From JBICHN01 sp043101845 (GTDB lineage: Bacteria > Planctomycetota > Phycisphaerae > Phycisphaerales > UBA5793): a stretch of DNA of 64,000 nt. The notes under the pieces were generated by a model that saw nothing but the letters and a program-made list of their open reading frames with translations, had not been told where the DNA came from and ran no database searches. Below are positions 49,284-58,155 of the stretch, piece after piece (the stretch's first letter is position 1; each line of letters begins with the position of its first letter). Made by a program: the position numbers and the translations under genes. The stretch is taken from the NCBI GenBank assembly GCA_043101845.1, contig JBICHN010000011.1, positions 372,001 to 436,000 on the forward strand, written 5' to 3'.

Positions 49284-50891
49284 TCAGTAACCGACGGCCT
49301 GACCGTCGCTCCGCTGATCGCTCGCCGCGAGATAGCCGTCGTCGAGCCGGTAGATGATCTGGCCGCGTCCGTGCGAGACGGTGCGCGCGTTTGCGATCGT
49401 CACCTCGTGACCGAGCGCTTCGAGTCCGTCGTAGAGCGACGCGTCGAAGCCCGGCTCGATCGTCACGCTCATGCCGTCGTTGACGCGCCAGCGCGGCGCG
49501 TCGAGCGCCGCCTGCGGATTCTGGTTCCAGTCGGCGATGCGGATGAGCACCTGGGCGTGGCCCTGGGGCTGCATGAATCCGCCCATCACGCCGAAGCTCA
49601 TGAGCGGTTCGATCGAGCCGCCCGTGCGCGTCGTGACGAAACCGGGAATGATCGTGTGGTAGGGTCGCTTGCCCGGGCCGACTTCGTTCGGATGACCCTT
49701 CTCGAGCGTGAAGCAGCAGCCTCGATTCTGGAGGGCGATACCCGTGCCGGGCACGACCATGCCTGATCCGAAGCCGGTGTAGTTCGATTGAATGAACGAC
49801 ACCATCATGCCGTCCGCGTCGGCCGCGGTGAGGTACACCGTGCCGCCGTGCTTCGGTTCGCCGTGCTGGAAGTCCTGCGCCTTGTCGGGGTCGATGAGTC
49901 GAGCCCGTTCGCGCAGGTACGCCGGGTCGAGCAGATCGGCGGCGGCGACATCCATCGCGTCGGGATCGGCGATGTAGCGATGGCCGTCCGCGAACGCGAC
50001 CTTCATCGCCTCGATCTGCAGGTGCAGCGCTTCGACGGAATCGACCGCGAGCGAGGGCATGTCGAACTCGCGTACAACGCCGAGCATGAGAAGCGCGGCG
50101 AGGCCCTGCCCGTTCGGCGGTATCTCATGGAGTTCGTGGTTGTGGTAGTCGAGCGAAATCGGGCGCACCCAGTCGGCCTGATGACTCTCGAGGTCGCGCA
50201 TCGAGAGCGCGCCGTCGCCGGCCTGTGACGCCGCCGCGATCTTCTCGGCGAGATCGCCGCGGTAGAATGCCTCGCCTTTCGTCTCGGCGATGCGCTCGAG
50301 TGTGCGCGCATGACCTTCGCTGCGGAAGAGTTCGCCCGTCTGCGGCGCGCGGCCGCCGGGCGCAAAGGTGTCATGCCAGGCTTTGAACTCGTCGCCGTCG
50401 TAGCGCGACGCGCCGAGGTTCCAGTAGTACGCGGTCTGGGGCGAGACGAGAAAGCCTTCGCGCGCGTAGCGGATCGCCGGCTCGAAGAGATCGGCGAACG
50501 GCAACGCGCCGAACTTTTCGGAGACCGCGACCCAGCCCGATACGGCGCCGGGCGTCGTCACGCCGTGCCAGCCGTAATACGGAATGCGCTCCATGCCCGA
50601 GTAGTGGTCGGGCGTCATCGCGCGCGGCGCGCGGCCCGACGCGTTCAGGCCGTGGAGACCGCCGCCCGCCCAGATGAGCGCGAAGTTGTCCGAGCCGATG
50701 CCGTTGCTCGTCGGCTCGACGACGGTCAGCGCGATCGCCGTCGCGACCGCGGCGTCGGCCGCGTTGCCGCCGCGCTGGAGCATGTCGAGACCAGCCTGCG
50801 CCGCGAGCGGCTGGCTCGTCGCGACCGCGTTCTTCGCGAAGACGGGAAGGCGCTGGGACGGATACGGAAACTCGTAGGTGAAGTCAGGCAT
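49284..50891 (-). CDS. ggt: Gamma-glutamyltransferase family protein
   Basis: A 535-residue Ntn-hydrolase. Family segments are AVATSQPLAAQAGLDMLQRGGNAADAAVATAIALTVVEPTSNGIG, PGAVSGW, IPPNGQGLAALLML, DGHRYIADPD, the HGGTVYLTAADADGMMVSFIQSNY site with the nucleophile Thr after Gly-Gly, and GKRPYHTIIPGFVT. There is no N-terminal signal peptide, so cytoplasmic or unusually exported. It hydrolyses or transfers gamma-glutamyl groups, for example from glutathione; the exact substrate is unknown. The ATG at 50891 is preferred because the frame beyond it is antisense to chrA. Confidence 0.9.
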   Translation of the reverse strand: MPDFTYEFPYPSQRLPVFAKNAVATSQPLAAQAGLDMLQRGGNAADAAVATAIALTVVEPTSNGIGSDNFALIWAGGGLHGLNASGRAPRAMTPDHYSGMERIPYYGWHGVTTPGAVSGWVAVSEKFGALPFADLFEPAIRYAREGFLVSPQTAYYWNLGASRYDGDEFKAWHDTFAPGGRAPQTGELFRSEGHARTLERIAETKGEAFYRGDLAEKIAAASQAGDGALSMRDLESHQADWVRPISLDYHNHELHEIPPNGQGLAALLMLGVVREFDMPSLAVDSVEALHLQIEAMKVAFADGHRYIADPDAMDVAAADLLDPAYLRERARLIDPDKAQDFQHGEPKHGGTVYLTAADADGMMVSFIQSNYTGFGSGMVVPGTGIALQNRGCCFTLEKGHPNEVGPGKRPYHTIIPGFVTTRTGGSIEPLMSFGVMGGFMQPQGHAQVLIRIADWNQNPQAALDAPRWRVNDGMSVTIEPGFDASLYDGLEALGHEVTIANARTVSHGRGQIIYRLDDGYLAASDQRSDGQAVGY

Positions 50892-50932
50892 GATTCCAGA
50901 GTCTACCGGATCGGAGCGAGGCGTGCGCGCGC

Positions 50933-52237
50933 TTAACCCGCGAGGCCGGAGACGAGCAGCGCTGCGACACCGCTCAGAATGATCGCCGCCGGCGCGGGGA
51001 GGCGGAATCGGATGACCCCGATGAAGGTCGCGACGGCGAGAAAGGCTTCGAAGACGCCGGTCACATAGTCCTCGCCGAGCAGCCACACCGCCGCGACGAC
51101 GAGCCCTACGGCGCATGCGTTCACGCCGACGAGGGCGCGTCGAATCGACTCGAGTCGCCGCAACCGCGACCAGAATGGAATGACGCCGATGAGCAGGAGG
51201 AACGCCGGAAGGAAGATGGCGCCCGCGGCGAGCAGGGCGAAGCGCAACTGGTCGAGCGAAGTGGGATCCGGCTCGACCTCGAGCGCGGCCATGCCGCCGA
51301 TGTACGCGCTGAACGAGAAGAGCGGTCCCGGCAGTGACTGCATGACGCCGAGCCCGTTGCCGAACTGCGTCGCGGTGAGCCATCCGTTCGTCATGACCGC
51401 TTCGGTCTCGAGGAGCGGAAGGAGCACCTGTCCGCCGCCGAAGATGAGCGATGAATTGCGGTAGAAGCACTCGATCACTTCGGCCTCCGCGAACCACGAT
51501 GGTGGATTCGCGTCGGAGGTCGACGCGTCGAACGCGTTCACAAAAAGATTCAGCCCGACGAGAAGCACGACAAAGAGCGCGATCGAGACGGCGCCAACGC
51601 GCCGGGAAATCGAAACATGCACATCGACATGCGGCCGATCCGGATCGACCCGTCCGAGCCACAGTGCGAGCAGTCCCGCGGCGAGCAGCACGAGCGGAAA
51701 GGTGAGCGGACGAGGATAGAGAATGCAGACGATCGTTCCGAGCGCCAGCATGGCGACCGTGAACGCGTCCTTGACGACCTTCTGCCCGAGCTTCCACGCC
51801 GCGACGGCGACGAGTCCCACCGCGGCCGGCCGCACGCCGGCGAGCACGGCGTCGACTTGCGCCGGTTCGAAGAAACTCACGCCGAGCGCGAAGAGCGTCA
51901 TGAGCGACACCGCGGGGAACGCCCACACGAGGAGCGCCGCGAGCCCGCCCCAGAATCCAGCGCGGATGACCCCGAGCCCGATGACGGTCTGCGTCGAAGT
52001 CGGCCCGGGCAGAATTGAACACATGCCGTAGAGTTCGACGAACGCCTGATCATCGACCCATCGCCGGCGATCAACAATGCGCTCGTGCAGCAGCGCGAGA
52101 TGCGCCTGTGGCCCACCGAAAGCGACCCACGCGAGCGGCGCGACGACGCGAATGACTTCGCCCACGCGGCTCGCCGGTCGTTCGGGCTGATCGTGAGTGG
52201 GGGCGTCCAAATCCGCGTCCGTCGTTTGAATGATCAC
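50933..52237 (-). CDS. chrA: Chromate transporter family protein (ChrA, long form)
   Basis: A 434-residue membrane protein with two homologous halves of about six helices each. Each half carries the family GGG or GGP element: WVAFGGPQAHLALLHERIVDRRRWVDDQAFVELYGMCSILPGPTSTQ in the first and SSLIFGGGQVLLPLLETEAV..QSLPGPLFSFSAYIGG in the second. The long two-domain ChrA form exports chromate in exchange for other ions; other anions are possible for planctomycete members. The GTG at 52237 starts it, divergent from the TPR gene with a 29-base gap. Confidence 0.92.
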   Translation of the reverse strand: MIIQTTDADLDAPTHDQPERPASRVGEVIRVVAPLAWVAFGGPQAHLALLHERIVDRRRWVDDQAFVELYGMCSILPGPTSTQTVIGLGVIRAGFWGGLAALLVWAFPAVSLMTLFALGVSFFEPAQVDAVLAGVRPAAVGLVAVAAWKLGQKVVKDAFTVAMLALGTIVCILYPRPLTFPLVLLAAGLLALWLGRVDPDRPHVDVHVSISRRVGAVSIALFVVLLVGLNLFVNAFDASTSDANPPSWFAEAEVIECFYRNSSLIFGGGQVLLPLLETEAVMTNGWLTATQFGNGLGVMQSLPGPLFSFSAYIGGMAALEVEPDPTSLDQLRFALLAAGAIFLPAFLLLIGVIPFWSRLRRLESIRRALVGVNACAVGLVVAAVWLLGEDYVTGVFEAFLAVATFIGVIRFRLPAPAAIILSGVAALLVSGLAG

Positions 52238-52266
52238 GAGGGCGTCGACGCCGCTAGCATATCGGC

Positions 52267-52587
52267 ATGGACGCGAACGATCGCATGGCGAAGCTCGAGA
52301 AGATGCTCGAAGCGGAGCCGGACGACACTTTCTGCCTGTACAGTCTCGCGCAGGAACATGCGAAGCGCGATGATCACGACCGGGCGATCGAGTACTACGA
52401 CCGCGTGCTCGCCATCGACGAGAATTACCTCTACGCGTACTTCCACAAGGCGAAGTCACTCGAGGCGGTCGACCGTATGGATGACGCGAAGGCGGAGCTT
52501 CAGCGCGGCGTCGCGCGCGCCCGACAGGCGGGCGACGACAAGGCGCTCGGCGAACTCGGCGAATACCTGACCACGCTCAACGAATGA
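52267..52587 (+). CDS. Small tetratricopeptide-repeat protein
   Basis: A 106-residue, all-helical protein. About two and a half TPR units are visible: DTFCLYSLAQEHAKRDDHDRAIEYYDRVLAIDENYLYAYFHKAKSLEAV-like spacing covers residues 18-70, with another helix pair after. It is probably a scaffold for protein contacts. The ATG is only 29 bases from the divergent chrA start, and the last four bases overlap recX (ATGA), so the two are co-translated. Confidence 0.85.
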   Translation: MDANDRMAKLEKMLEAEPDDTFCLYSLAQEHAKRDDHDRAIEYYDRVLAIDENYLYAYFHKAKSLEAVDRMDDAKAELQRGVARARQAGDDKALGELGEYLTTLNE

Positions 52588-53306
52588 ACGACGATCGTCC
52601 CGGATTCGAGCTCACGAGTGACGCCACCGCGACGATCGACGAGATCGAGCGGTGGAAGCCGACGAAGCGCGACCCCGGTCGCGTGAGTCTGGTCGTGAAC
52701 CGTCGCGTGGTCGCGACCCTGCCGCGTGAACAGGCGAGCGATCTTGGCGCGACCCCGGGCGCCGCGTGGACCGATGAGCTTCAGGCCGCGGTGGAGCAGG
52801 CCGTCGCGGACGACAAGGCGCGGCGCAGCGCGCTGCGCACGCTCGAGCGCCGCGCCCAGTCGCGGGGCGAAATGGTCGAGCGCCTCCGGCGCAAAGGGCA
52901 CGAGCCCGCCGTGTCCGAGCGCGTGGTCGATCGGCTCGTCGCGGCGGGGCTCATCAACGATGAGGACTACGGCCGCGCGCTCATCCGCGAAATCACAAAC
53001 GCGAAACCGGCCGGACCGCGTCTCCTGCGCCAGAAGCTCACGATGCGGCGTCTCGATCGACGGCTCATCGACCGACTCATCCGTGAATGGGTCGACGCCC
53101 GCGCCGCCGAACAGCCGGACGGCGAGATCGATCCGGCGCTCGAGCGACTCATCGAGCGCAAACTCGCGAGCATGACGAAGCTCGACGAAGCGACCCGAGC
53201 GCGACGCCTCTACGGATTTCTCGCGCGACGCGGCTTCGAGCCCGACACGGTGCGCGATCTCACGCGCCGCTTCGTCTACGAATCGTCCGATTCCGACGGC
53301 GCCTGA
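52584..53306 (+). CDS. recX: Regulatory protein RecX
   Basis: A 240-residue protein. The first 80 residues are a loosely conserved N-terminal part. RecX helices follow: ALRTLERRAQSRGEMVERLRRKGHEP, VVDRLVAAGLINDEDYGRALIREI, GPRLLRQKLTMRRLDRRLIDRLI and RARRLYGFLARRGFEPDTVRDL. The protein limits RecA filament growth. No recA is in the window, so it is separated from its usual partner. It overlaps the TPR gene by four bases. Confidence 0.93.
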   Translation: MNDDRPGFELTSDATATIDEIERWKPTKRDPGRVSLVVNRRVVATLPREQASDLGATPGAAWTDELQAAVEQAVADDKARRSALRTLERRAQSRGEMVERLRRKGHEPAVSERVVDRLVAAGLINDEDYGRALIREITNAKPAGPRLLRQKLTMRRLDRRLIDRLIREWVDARAAEQPDGEIDPALERLIERKLASMTKLDEATRARRLYGFLARRGFEPDTVRDLTRRFVYESSDSDGA

Positions 53307-53398
53307 GCGATTCCCGGTTATCGGTCGCGTCGCCGCGGTTGCCCGATCGGCCGCGGGCGCGGTACACTTGAGCGAAATCCCGCGAGAAGGCGAAGATC

Positions 53399-53932
53399 AT
53401 GCGGCGGAAGGTGCTGTGGCTGACATTCTGGGTGACGATGGCGTTCTGGTTCGGCCAGGGCTGCGCTGCGAAACCACTCAACGAGTCGAACGAATTGAGC
53501 GCGCGCGGTGATCTGCTTCCCGCGCTTCTGCCGGCGACCGACGAGGGGCACGGCTTCACCGGCGAGCCGTCCGTCGATGGCATGGATCGCTCGTCGTGGG
53601 AAGAAGTCACCGTCACCGTCGCGCTCTGGGAAGTCGAACATCGACCGGTCTACTGGGACGCGAAGCTGCGCGGGGACGAGTCGCGACCTCGGCTGAGCGG
53701 CGCGTGGCCGACCGAGACGAGCGCGCTCGACCTCGGTCAGGACGATGACGATGTCCGCGCCCAGGTCGTCGAGGCCGCGTGGGAGCCGTTCGCGGCGGCG
53801 CTCGATTTCCTCCTCTTCCCGGTGCGGGTGGCGATGGGCGAGCGTCCCCGCGAACTCCGCGAGTCGCCGCGCTGGGAGTATGAGCCGCTGCCCCCGCCCG
53901 ACGAGGTCGTTCTCTATCCGGACGGCGATTGA
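53399..53932 (+). CDS. Hypothetical lipoprotein
   Basis: A 177-residue protein. The start MRRKVLWLTFWVTMAFWFG leads to a GCAAK sequence near residue 22 that fits a lipobox (QGC). The body is acidic with a WEEVTVTVALWEVEHRPVYWDAKLRG strand pair and a Pro/Arg-rich end. No family is recognised. AGAAGG precedes the ATG. It lies between recX and a rhodanese. Confidence 0.7.
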   Translation: MRRKVLWLTFWVTMAFWFGQGCAAKPLNESNELSARGDLLPALLPATDEGHGFTGEPSVDGMDRSSWEEVTVTVALWEVEHRPVYWDAKLRGDESRPRLSGAWPTETSALDLGQDDDDVRAQVVEAAWEPFAAALDFLLFPVRVAMGERPRELRESPRWEYEPLPPPDEVVLYPDGD

Positions 53933-53962
53933 CCCGCGGCGCCCGCGGGCGTCGAATCGGTC

Positions 53963-54343
53963 ATGCCCATGGATGAACCGAGCGAACCGACCACCACCCC
54001 TCTCGAAGTCACGCCGGCCTCGACGCGCGATCAATTGCGCGAGGTTCGGGACGACGAAGATCCGAACGCGGGGCCGCTCCTGCTCGATTGTCGGACCGAG
54101 GCCGAAGCCCGCGTCGCCCGGATCGAGGGCTCGACGCTCATTCCCATGAATGAACTGCCGGAGCGCATCGGTGAGCTGGCGCACGAGCGGGGGCGATCGA
54201 TCATCGTGTACTGCCACCACGGCGTACGGTCGCTCCGTGTCGCCGCCTACCTTCGCGAGCAGGGGTTCGAACGGGCGCAATCCATGCGCGGCGGCATCGA
54301 CGCGTGGTCGCAGACGATCGACCCGAGCATTCCGAGGTATTGA
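53963..54343 (+). CDS. Rhodanese-like domain protein
   Basis: A 126-residue single-domain rhodanese. The signature opens with LLLDCRTEAEARVARIEGSTLIP. The active-site loop is YCHHGVRS with catalytic Cys84. It ends with GFERAQSMRGGIDAW, also typical. It transfers sulfane sulfur between acceptors; the physiological partner is unknown. The ATG is 30 bases after the lipoprotein stop on the same strand. Confidence 0.9.
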   Translation: MPMDEPSEPTTTPLEVTPASTRDQLREVRDDEDPNAGPLLLDCRTEAEARVARIEGSTLIPMNELPERIGELAHERGRSIIVYCHHGVRSLRVAAYLREQGFERAQSMRGGIDAWSQTIDPSIPRY

Positions 54344-54368
54344 GCGTCGATGACGCGGGGGGTCCGCG

Positions 54369-55673
54369 TCAGAAGATCTCGCGGTAGACGACATCGGTCG
54401 TCGCGCCGAATTCCGCCGCCTGAATCCAGAGATCGAACCCGCGCGCCTGAATCGGCACGATGCGCGCGAGACGCGCGGCGCCGGCGCCGTCAGAGCGCGC
54501 CTGGCCCGCGAGCGCGGGCGCGTCGAGCCGGAGCGTTACTCCGAGTCCGGACACCGGTGTCGAGCCGAGACCCGTCAGGCTGTAGATGAAGTACACCATC
54601 TGATTCGGCGTGGCGCCGGTGACGCGCAGTTCCGTGAAGTTCCCGGCGGTCATCGCATCGGCTTCGAGCCGGAACGGATCGCCCGGCGTGAAGTAGTCGA
54701 CGATGATCGGAAGGTGGTCCGACCCGCGGGCGGCCGCGTCGGCCTTGTACTGCTCGTCACTTCGGAAGTACGAGTTGAACCCGGCGTTGATCGCCTGGTT
54801 GAAGTGCGCGCCGTCGTTCGCGAAGACACGATACGAGCCTGGCTCCATCGTGAAACCGGCGCCGTCGTGGAACTCGTCGGTCGAGAGCTGGAAGTCGAAC
54901 CGGTCGTCCATCCCGCCCGTCGTGAGATTGTTGTTCGTTCCATCGTGCGGCGACTGGCTGTGGCTGATGTCCGGCCAGATGTTCACATAGCCCGAAGGAT
55001 CGAGCGCGATCCCGGCGCCCGGATCGAAGAAGACGAGGTACGCCTCTTCGTTCGGGTCGTAGGTGTTGAAGTCGCCGGAGTAGATGATGTGCGCGCCTTC
55101 GCCGAGCGCGTCGCCGTCGGCGCGGACGGCCCGCGCCTCGCTTTCCCGCTGGCTCCGCGCGGCCGAGGTGTCGTCGGCCTTGAAGTGCGAGCTGTAGACA
55201 AAGAAGAACTCGTCCGGCTGGCCGACGAGCGTGAGCTTCCACCGATCGGTCGCGCGCGGGCCGGTGTGGTTCGTAATGTCGCGATGGCCGCTCGGATCTT
55301 CCGCGATCGTGTCGGCGCGATAGAGGAGGGCCTGCTCCCCGCCGCCGCCGTTCTCCGTGAAGGTCGCGACGCGGTAGGTGACCCCCTCCGGGGCGTTGTC
55401 GTTCAGGAACCGCTGGAGCGTGGTCAGGCTCGACGAGGTCGCTTCCTGGAAGAGGTAGACATCGGGAACGCGGATGAGGCCCGACTCCGGCGCCGGATCT
55501 TCATTGAGCGCGTGAAGGACCGCTTCGAGTTCGAGGTCGTCGCCCCGGAGCCTCGCGATGTTGTAGTTCACGACGCGGAGCTGCGCGGCGGCCCCGGCGG
55601 CCGTCGTGAGAACGGTGAGCGCCGCGAGGAGAGAGCGGGAGCGGAGCGATCGGGTCAACGATCCGGTGAACAT
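54369..55673 (-). CDS. Exported endonuclease/exonuclease/phosphatase-fold protein with shared C-terminal module
   Basis: A 434-residue protein. The start at MFTGSL gives a Sec signal (up to AAAQ, about residue 31); a start 13 codons earlier is possible. The EEP fold is shown by VVNYNIA, VYLFQEATSS (metal Glu), FFFVYSSHFKA (His), IIYSGDFNTYDPNEEA (Asp-Asn) and SDHLPIIVDY (Asp-His). This is the metal-dependent DNase I-like set of residues. From about residue 335 the shared module follows (RVTGATPNQMVYFIYS, then WIQAAEFGATTDVVYREIF). It is probably an extracellular nuclease or phosphodiesterase. Confidence 0.88.
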   Translation of the reverse strand: MFTGSLTRSLRSRSLLAALTVLTTAAGAAAQLRVVNYNIARLRGDDLELEAVLHALNEDPAPESGLIRVPDVYLFQEATSSSLTTLQRFLNDNAPEGVTYRVATFTENGGGGEQALLYRADTIAEDPSGHRDITNHTGPRATDRWKLTLVGQPDEFFFVYSSHFKADDTSAARSQRESEARAVRADGDALGEGAHIIYSGDFNTYDPNEEAYLVFFDPGAGIALDPSGYVNIWPDISHSQSPHDGTNNNLTTGGMDDRFDFQLSTDEFHDGAGFTMEPGSYRVFANDGAHFNQAINAGFNSYFRSDEQYKADAAARGSDHLPIIVDYFTPGDPFRLEADAMTAGNFTELRVTGATPNQMVYFIYSLTGLGSTPVSGLGVTLRLDAPALAGQARSDGAGAARLARIVPIQARGFDLWIQAAEFGATTDVVYREIF

Positions 55674-55763
55674 TGCGGAAGTCTCTTGCAGAATTGAGTT
55701 TGCGACCCTCATGGATGCCGGGGCATCCTACCGCGCGAGGTCCAGGGTGGCCAGAGGAAAGAA

Positions 55764-55794
55764 CGAGGCGCCCCGAATCGTCCGGGGCGCCTCG
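55764..55794 (-). terminator. Terminator of the pseudopilin gene
   Basis: A 12-bp stem CGAGGCGCCCCG / CGGGGCGCCTCG with a seven-base loop is followed on the minus strand by TTCTTTCCTC. It lies 34 bases past the stop codon at 55828. Confidence 0.8.
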
Positions 55795-55827
55795 CGAGGG
55801 TCGAGTCGTATCTACGGAGCCGATCGA

Positions 55828-56808
55828 TCAGTCGATCGTCTGCCCGGGGCGGAGGCCCTCGAAGTTCCGGCCGCGCACCTTCGAGCCGGTCGGGAACCAG
55901 TAGCTCATCTTGCGCGACTCCTCTTCGGACATCTCGGCCGCGTGGCCGTCGAAGAAGGAGACGACGATCGAGCCGCGATGGCGGTACGCGTAGCGCTCCA
56001 TCGCCTGGCGCTCGGCCTCGGTGAAGTTCGGCCCGGCGCCGCCGGCGGTGTGCGGGTCGCCGGAGTGCCCGAGGATGGCGGGCCCCTGGGTCATGAAGTT
56101 GCCGCCTTCATCCTGGAAGGTAAAGGCGTTGAAGGTGATCTTGAAGTTATCTCCCCGATCGACATAGCGCGTGCCGTCCATCGAGTAGACCTTACGCTCG
56201 GGGTTGAGCACCTTGCCGAGCTGCGGACGGTAACCGGTCAACTCCACCGGGAACGAAGCTCCAGGAGTGTTGTGGTTCACCGGGTCCGACGGTCGGTTGC
56301 TGAAGTGGAAGCCGAGCGCGGACGAGTACGACGAGACACGAAGATCCGTCACCGGCTCGCCGGCGAGCGTCCCGCCGCCACCGAACCAGCCGTCGTAGGT
56401 CTCCTTGTTCGCCGGGCAGGCGAACTTCTGCTCGAACATCATGCGCAGCCGATACTCGCGGGCTCGAAGGTCGCCAGGCTGCCCGTCGGGCAGGCCGATC
56501 GAGCGTCCGATCGTCGGCGAGACCCAGTCCATGTTCTGGATGGGCTCGTCGGGATTGTTCGTGAAGTTGCCGTCGCCGACATCGCGACCGCTCGTGTTCG
56601 GACCCGCGATCCAGTCCTTGAACTCGGTCGTGTAGTTGTACATGCCGGTCGCGGCCTGCCGCTGCTGGGCGAGGCACACGCCCTTCCGCGCGGCGTCGCG
56701 AGCCCGACCGAGCGAGGGCAGCAGAATGCCGATGAGCAGCGCGATGATCGAGATCACCACGAGCAGTTCAATGAGCGTAAAACCCCGGCGCCGTGCGCTC
56801 CGAGTCAT
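55828..56808 (-). CDS. Pseudopilin-like protein (DUF1559-type)
   Basis: A 326-residue protein. The prepilin motif RRGFTLIELLVVISIIALLIGILLPSLGRARDAAR has Gly at -1 and Glu at +5. The body has CLAQQRQAATGMYNYTTEFKDW and CPANKET and ends RGSIVVSFFDGHAAEMS, the H-type FDGHA signature of planctomycete pseudopilins. AGAGGTGG precedes the ATG. It stands alone with its own terminator. Confidence 0.88.
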   Translation of the reverse strand: MTRSARRRGFTLIELLVVISIIALLIGILLPSLGRARDAARKGVCLAQQRQAATGMYNYTTEFKDWIAGPNTSGRDVGDGNFTNNPDEPIQNMDWVSPTIGRSIGLPDGQPGDLRAREYRLRMMFEQKFACPANKETYDGWFGGGGTLAGEPVTDLRVSSYSSALGFHFSNRPSDPVNHNTPGASFPVELTGYRPQLGKVLNPERKVYSMDGTRYVDRGDNFKITFNAFTFQDEGGNFMTQGPAILGHSGDPHTAGGAGPNFTEAERQAMERYAYRHRGSIVVSFFDGHAAEMSEEESRKMSYWFPTGSKVRGRNFEGLRPGQTID

Positions 56809-56982
56809 GGTTGGCCACCTCTTTGGATGAGCATTGAGAACCGCCTCGCGTTCTCAGGGATGGCCTAATCGTATCACGGCGTGCGGGATTCGGGAAATGG
56901 GGAAGGCCGGATCGGCTGCATTTCGGGCGGTCGCCCCATCGATTTCGCCGGTTCTGAACCGATCGAGCGTCTCGTGGCTTCG

Positions 56983-57891
56983 TCACGCCCGCGGATGGAA
57001 CTTCTCGTGCACATGCTTGAGCCGGCCCGAGTCGACATGGGTGTAGACCTGGGTCGTCTTAATGTTCGAATGGCCGAGCAGTTCCTGAATGACGCGGAGG
57101 TCGGCGCCGCCGTTCACGAGGTGGGTCGCGAAGGTGTGGCGAAGCGTGTGCGGGTGCACATCCTTGAGCCCTGCGGCCGCCGCGTGCCGCTTCACGATCT
57201 GCCAGACCGCGACCCGCTCGAGCGGGCGGCCGGTGCGGCTGAGGAAGAGGCGACCCTCGTCGCGGCCGTCTTCATGGAGCAGGCTCGGCCGCAACTCCTC
57301 CAGATATCTCTCGACGGCCTTCTTCGCCGGGGCGCCGAACGGCACGAGCCGCTGGCGGTTGCCCTTGCCGATCACACTCACCACGCCGAGCGTGAAGTGC
57401 AGGTCCTTCACCCGGATCGTCCCGACCTCCGACGCCCGGAGGCCCGAAGCGTACATGAGTTCGAGCATGGCCCGGTCGCGGAGATGAAGGGGCTCGCCCT
57501 CCGAAGCCGGCGCCGCGAGAAGCTTGCGAATCGACTGTGGAGTGAGGTATCCGGGGAGGCGACGCCAGAGCGTCGGCCGCTCGAGGAGCGTGGTCGGGTT
57601 CTCGGGAATCCGCCCGTTCGCGGCGAGAAAGCGGAAGAGCATGCGGATCGACGCGAGATGACGCGCGATCGTCGTGGTCGCGTGGCCGCGCTCGTGACGG
57701 AGGCGCTTGAGGTGATCGGTGATGTCGTAGCCGGTGACCGCGGCGGGACGGGTGATACCGTGGGCAATGAGATCTTCGACGAGTGTGCGGAGATCGGTCT
57801 CGTATGCGGCGAGGGTGTTGCCTGCGAGGCCGCATTCGACGCGCAGGTAATTGAAGAAGTCTCGGAGTGGATGTTCGAATTCGGCCGCCAT
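56983..57891 (-). CDS. xerD: Tyrosine site-specific recombinase (XerD-like)
   Basis: A 302-residue recombinase of XerC/D type. The SAM-like N-terminal domain (LRDFFNYLRVECGLAGNTLAAY) is followed by the catalytic residues Arg152, Lys176, His248, Arg251, His274 and Tyr283, all intact. The closing YTHVDSGRLKHVHEKFHPRA fits XerD. It resolves chromosome dimers at dif with a partner. No dif-like site was identified in the window. The ATG at 57891 is preferred over a TTG at 57927, since AAGGTGA lies just upstream. Confidence 0.93.
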   Translation of the reverse strand: MAAEFEHPLRDFFNYLRVECGLAGNTLAAYETDLRTLVEDLIAHGITRPAAVTGYDITDHLKRLRHERGHATTTIARHLASIRMLFRFLAANGRIPENPTTLLERPTLWRRLPGYLTPQSIRKLLAAPASEGEPLHLRDRAMLELMYASGLRASEVGTIRVKDLHFTLGVVSVIGKGNRQRLVPFGAPAKKAVERYLEELRPSLLHEDGRDEGRLFLSRTGRPLERVAVWQIVKRHAAAAGLKDVHPHTLRHTFATHLVNGGADLRVIQELLGHSNIKTTQVYTHVDSGRLKHVHEKFHPRA

Positions 57892-58155
57892 GTCACCTTG
57901 CGCGGGGAAGATTCGTTCCGGAGCCAAGTCGTCATCGGCGAATGTCGCGTTTAATCCCCAGCCCGATCAGGACATGTCGCGGTTGTCGCGTGGCGCGGCT
58001 CGGACTACGCTGTCGGGTTGAGGAAACCGGCGTGGCGAGCCTCTCTGGACAGTCCGCCGCGCCCCCGCCTGCGCCGGGCCGTTGATCCGATTCGCTCTTC
58101 CCTGCGAGCGACGAATCCGCGGCGACACCGGCCGCTCTTGGACGAGGACAACACA

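Noticed and set aside
50933..52022. N-terminal extension of gamma-glutamyltransferase
   Set aside because: The extension is antisense to chrA and low-complexity; the family N-terminus begins at 50891.
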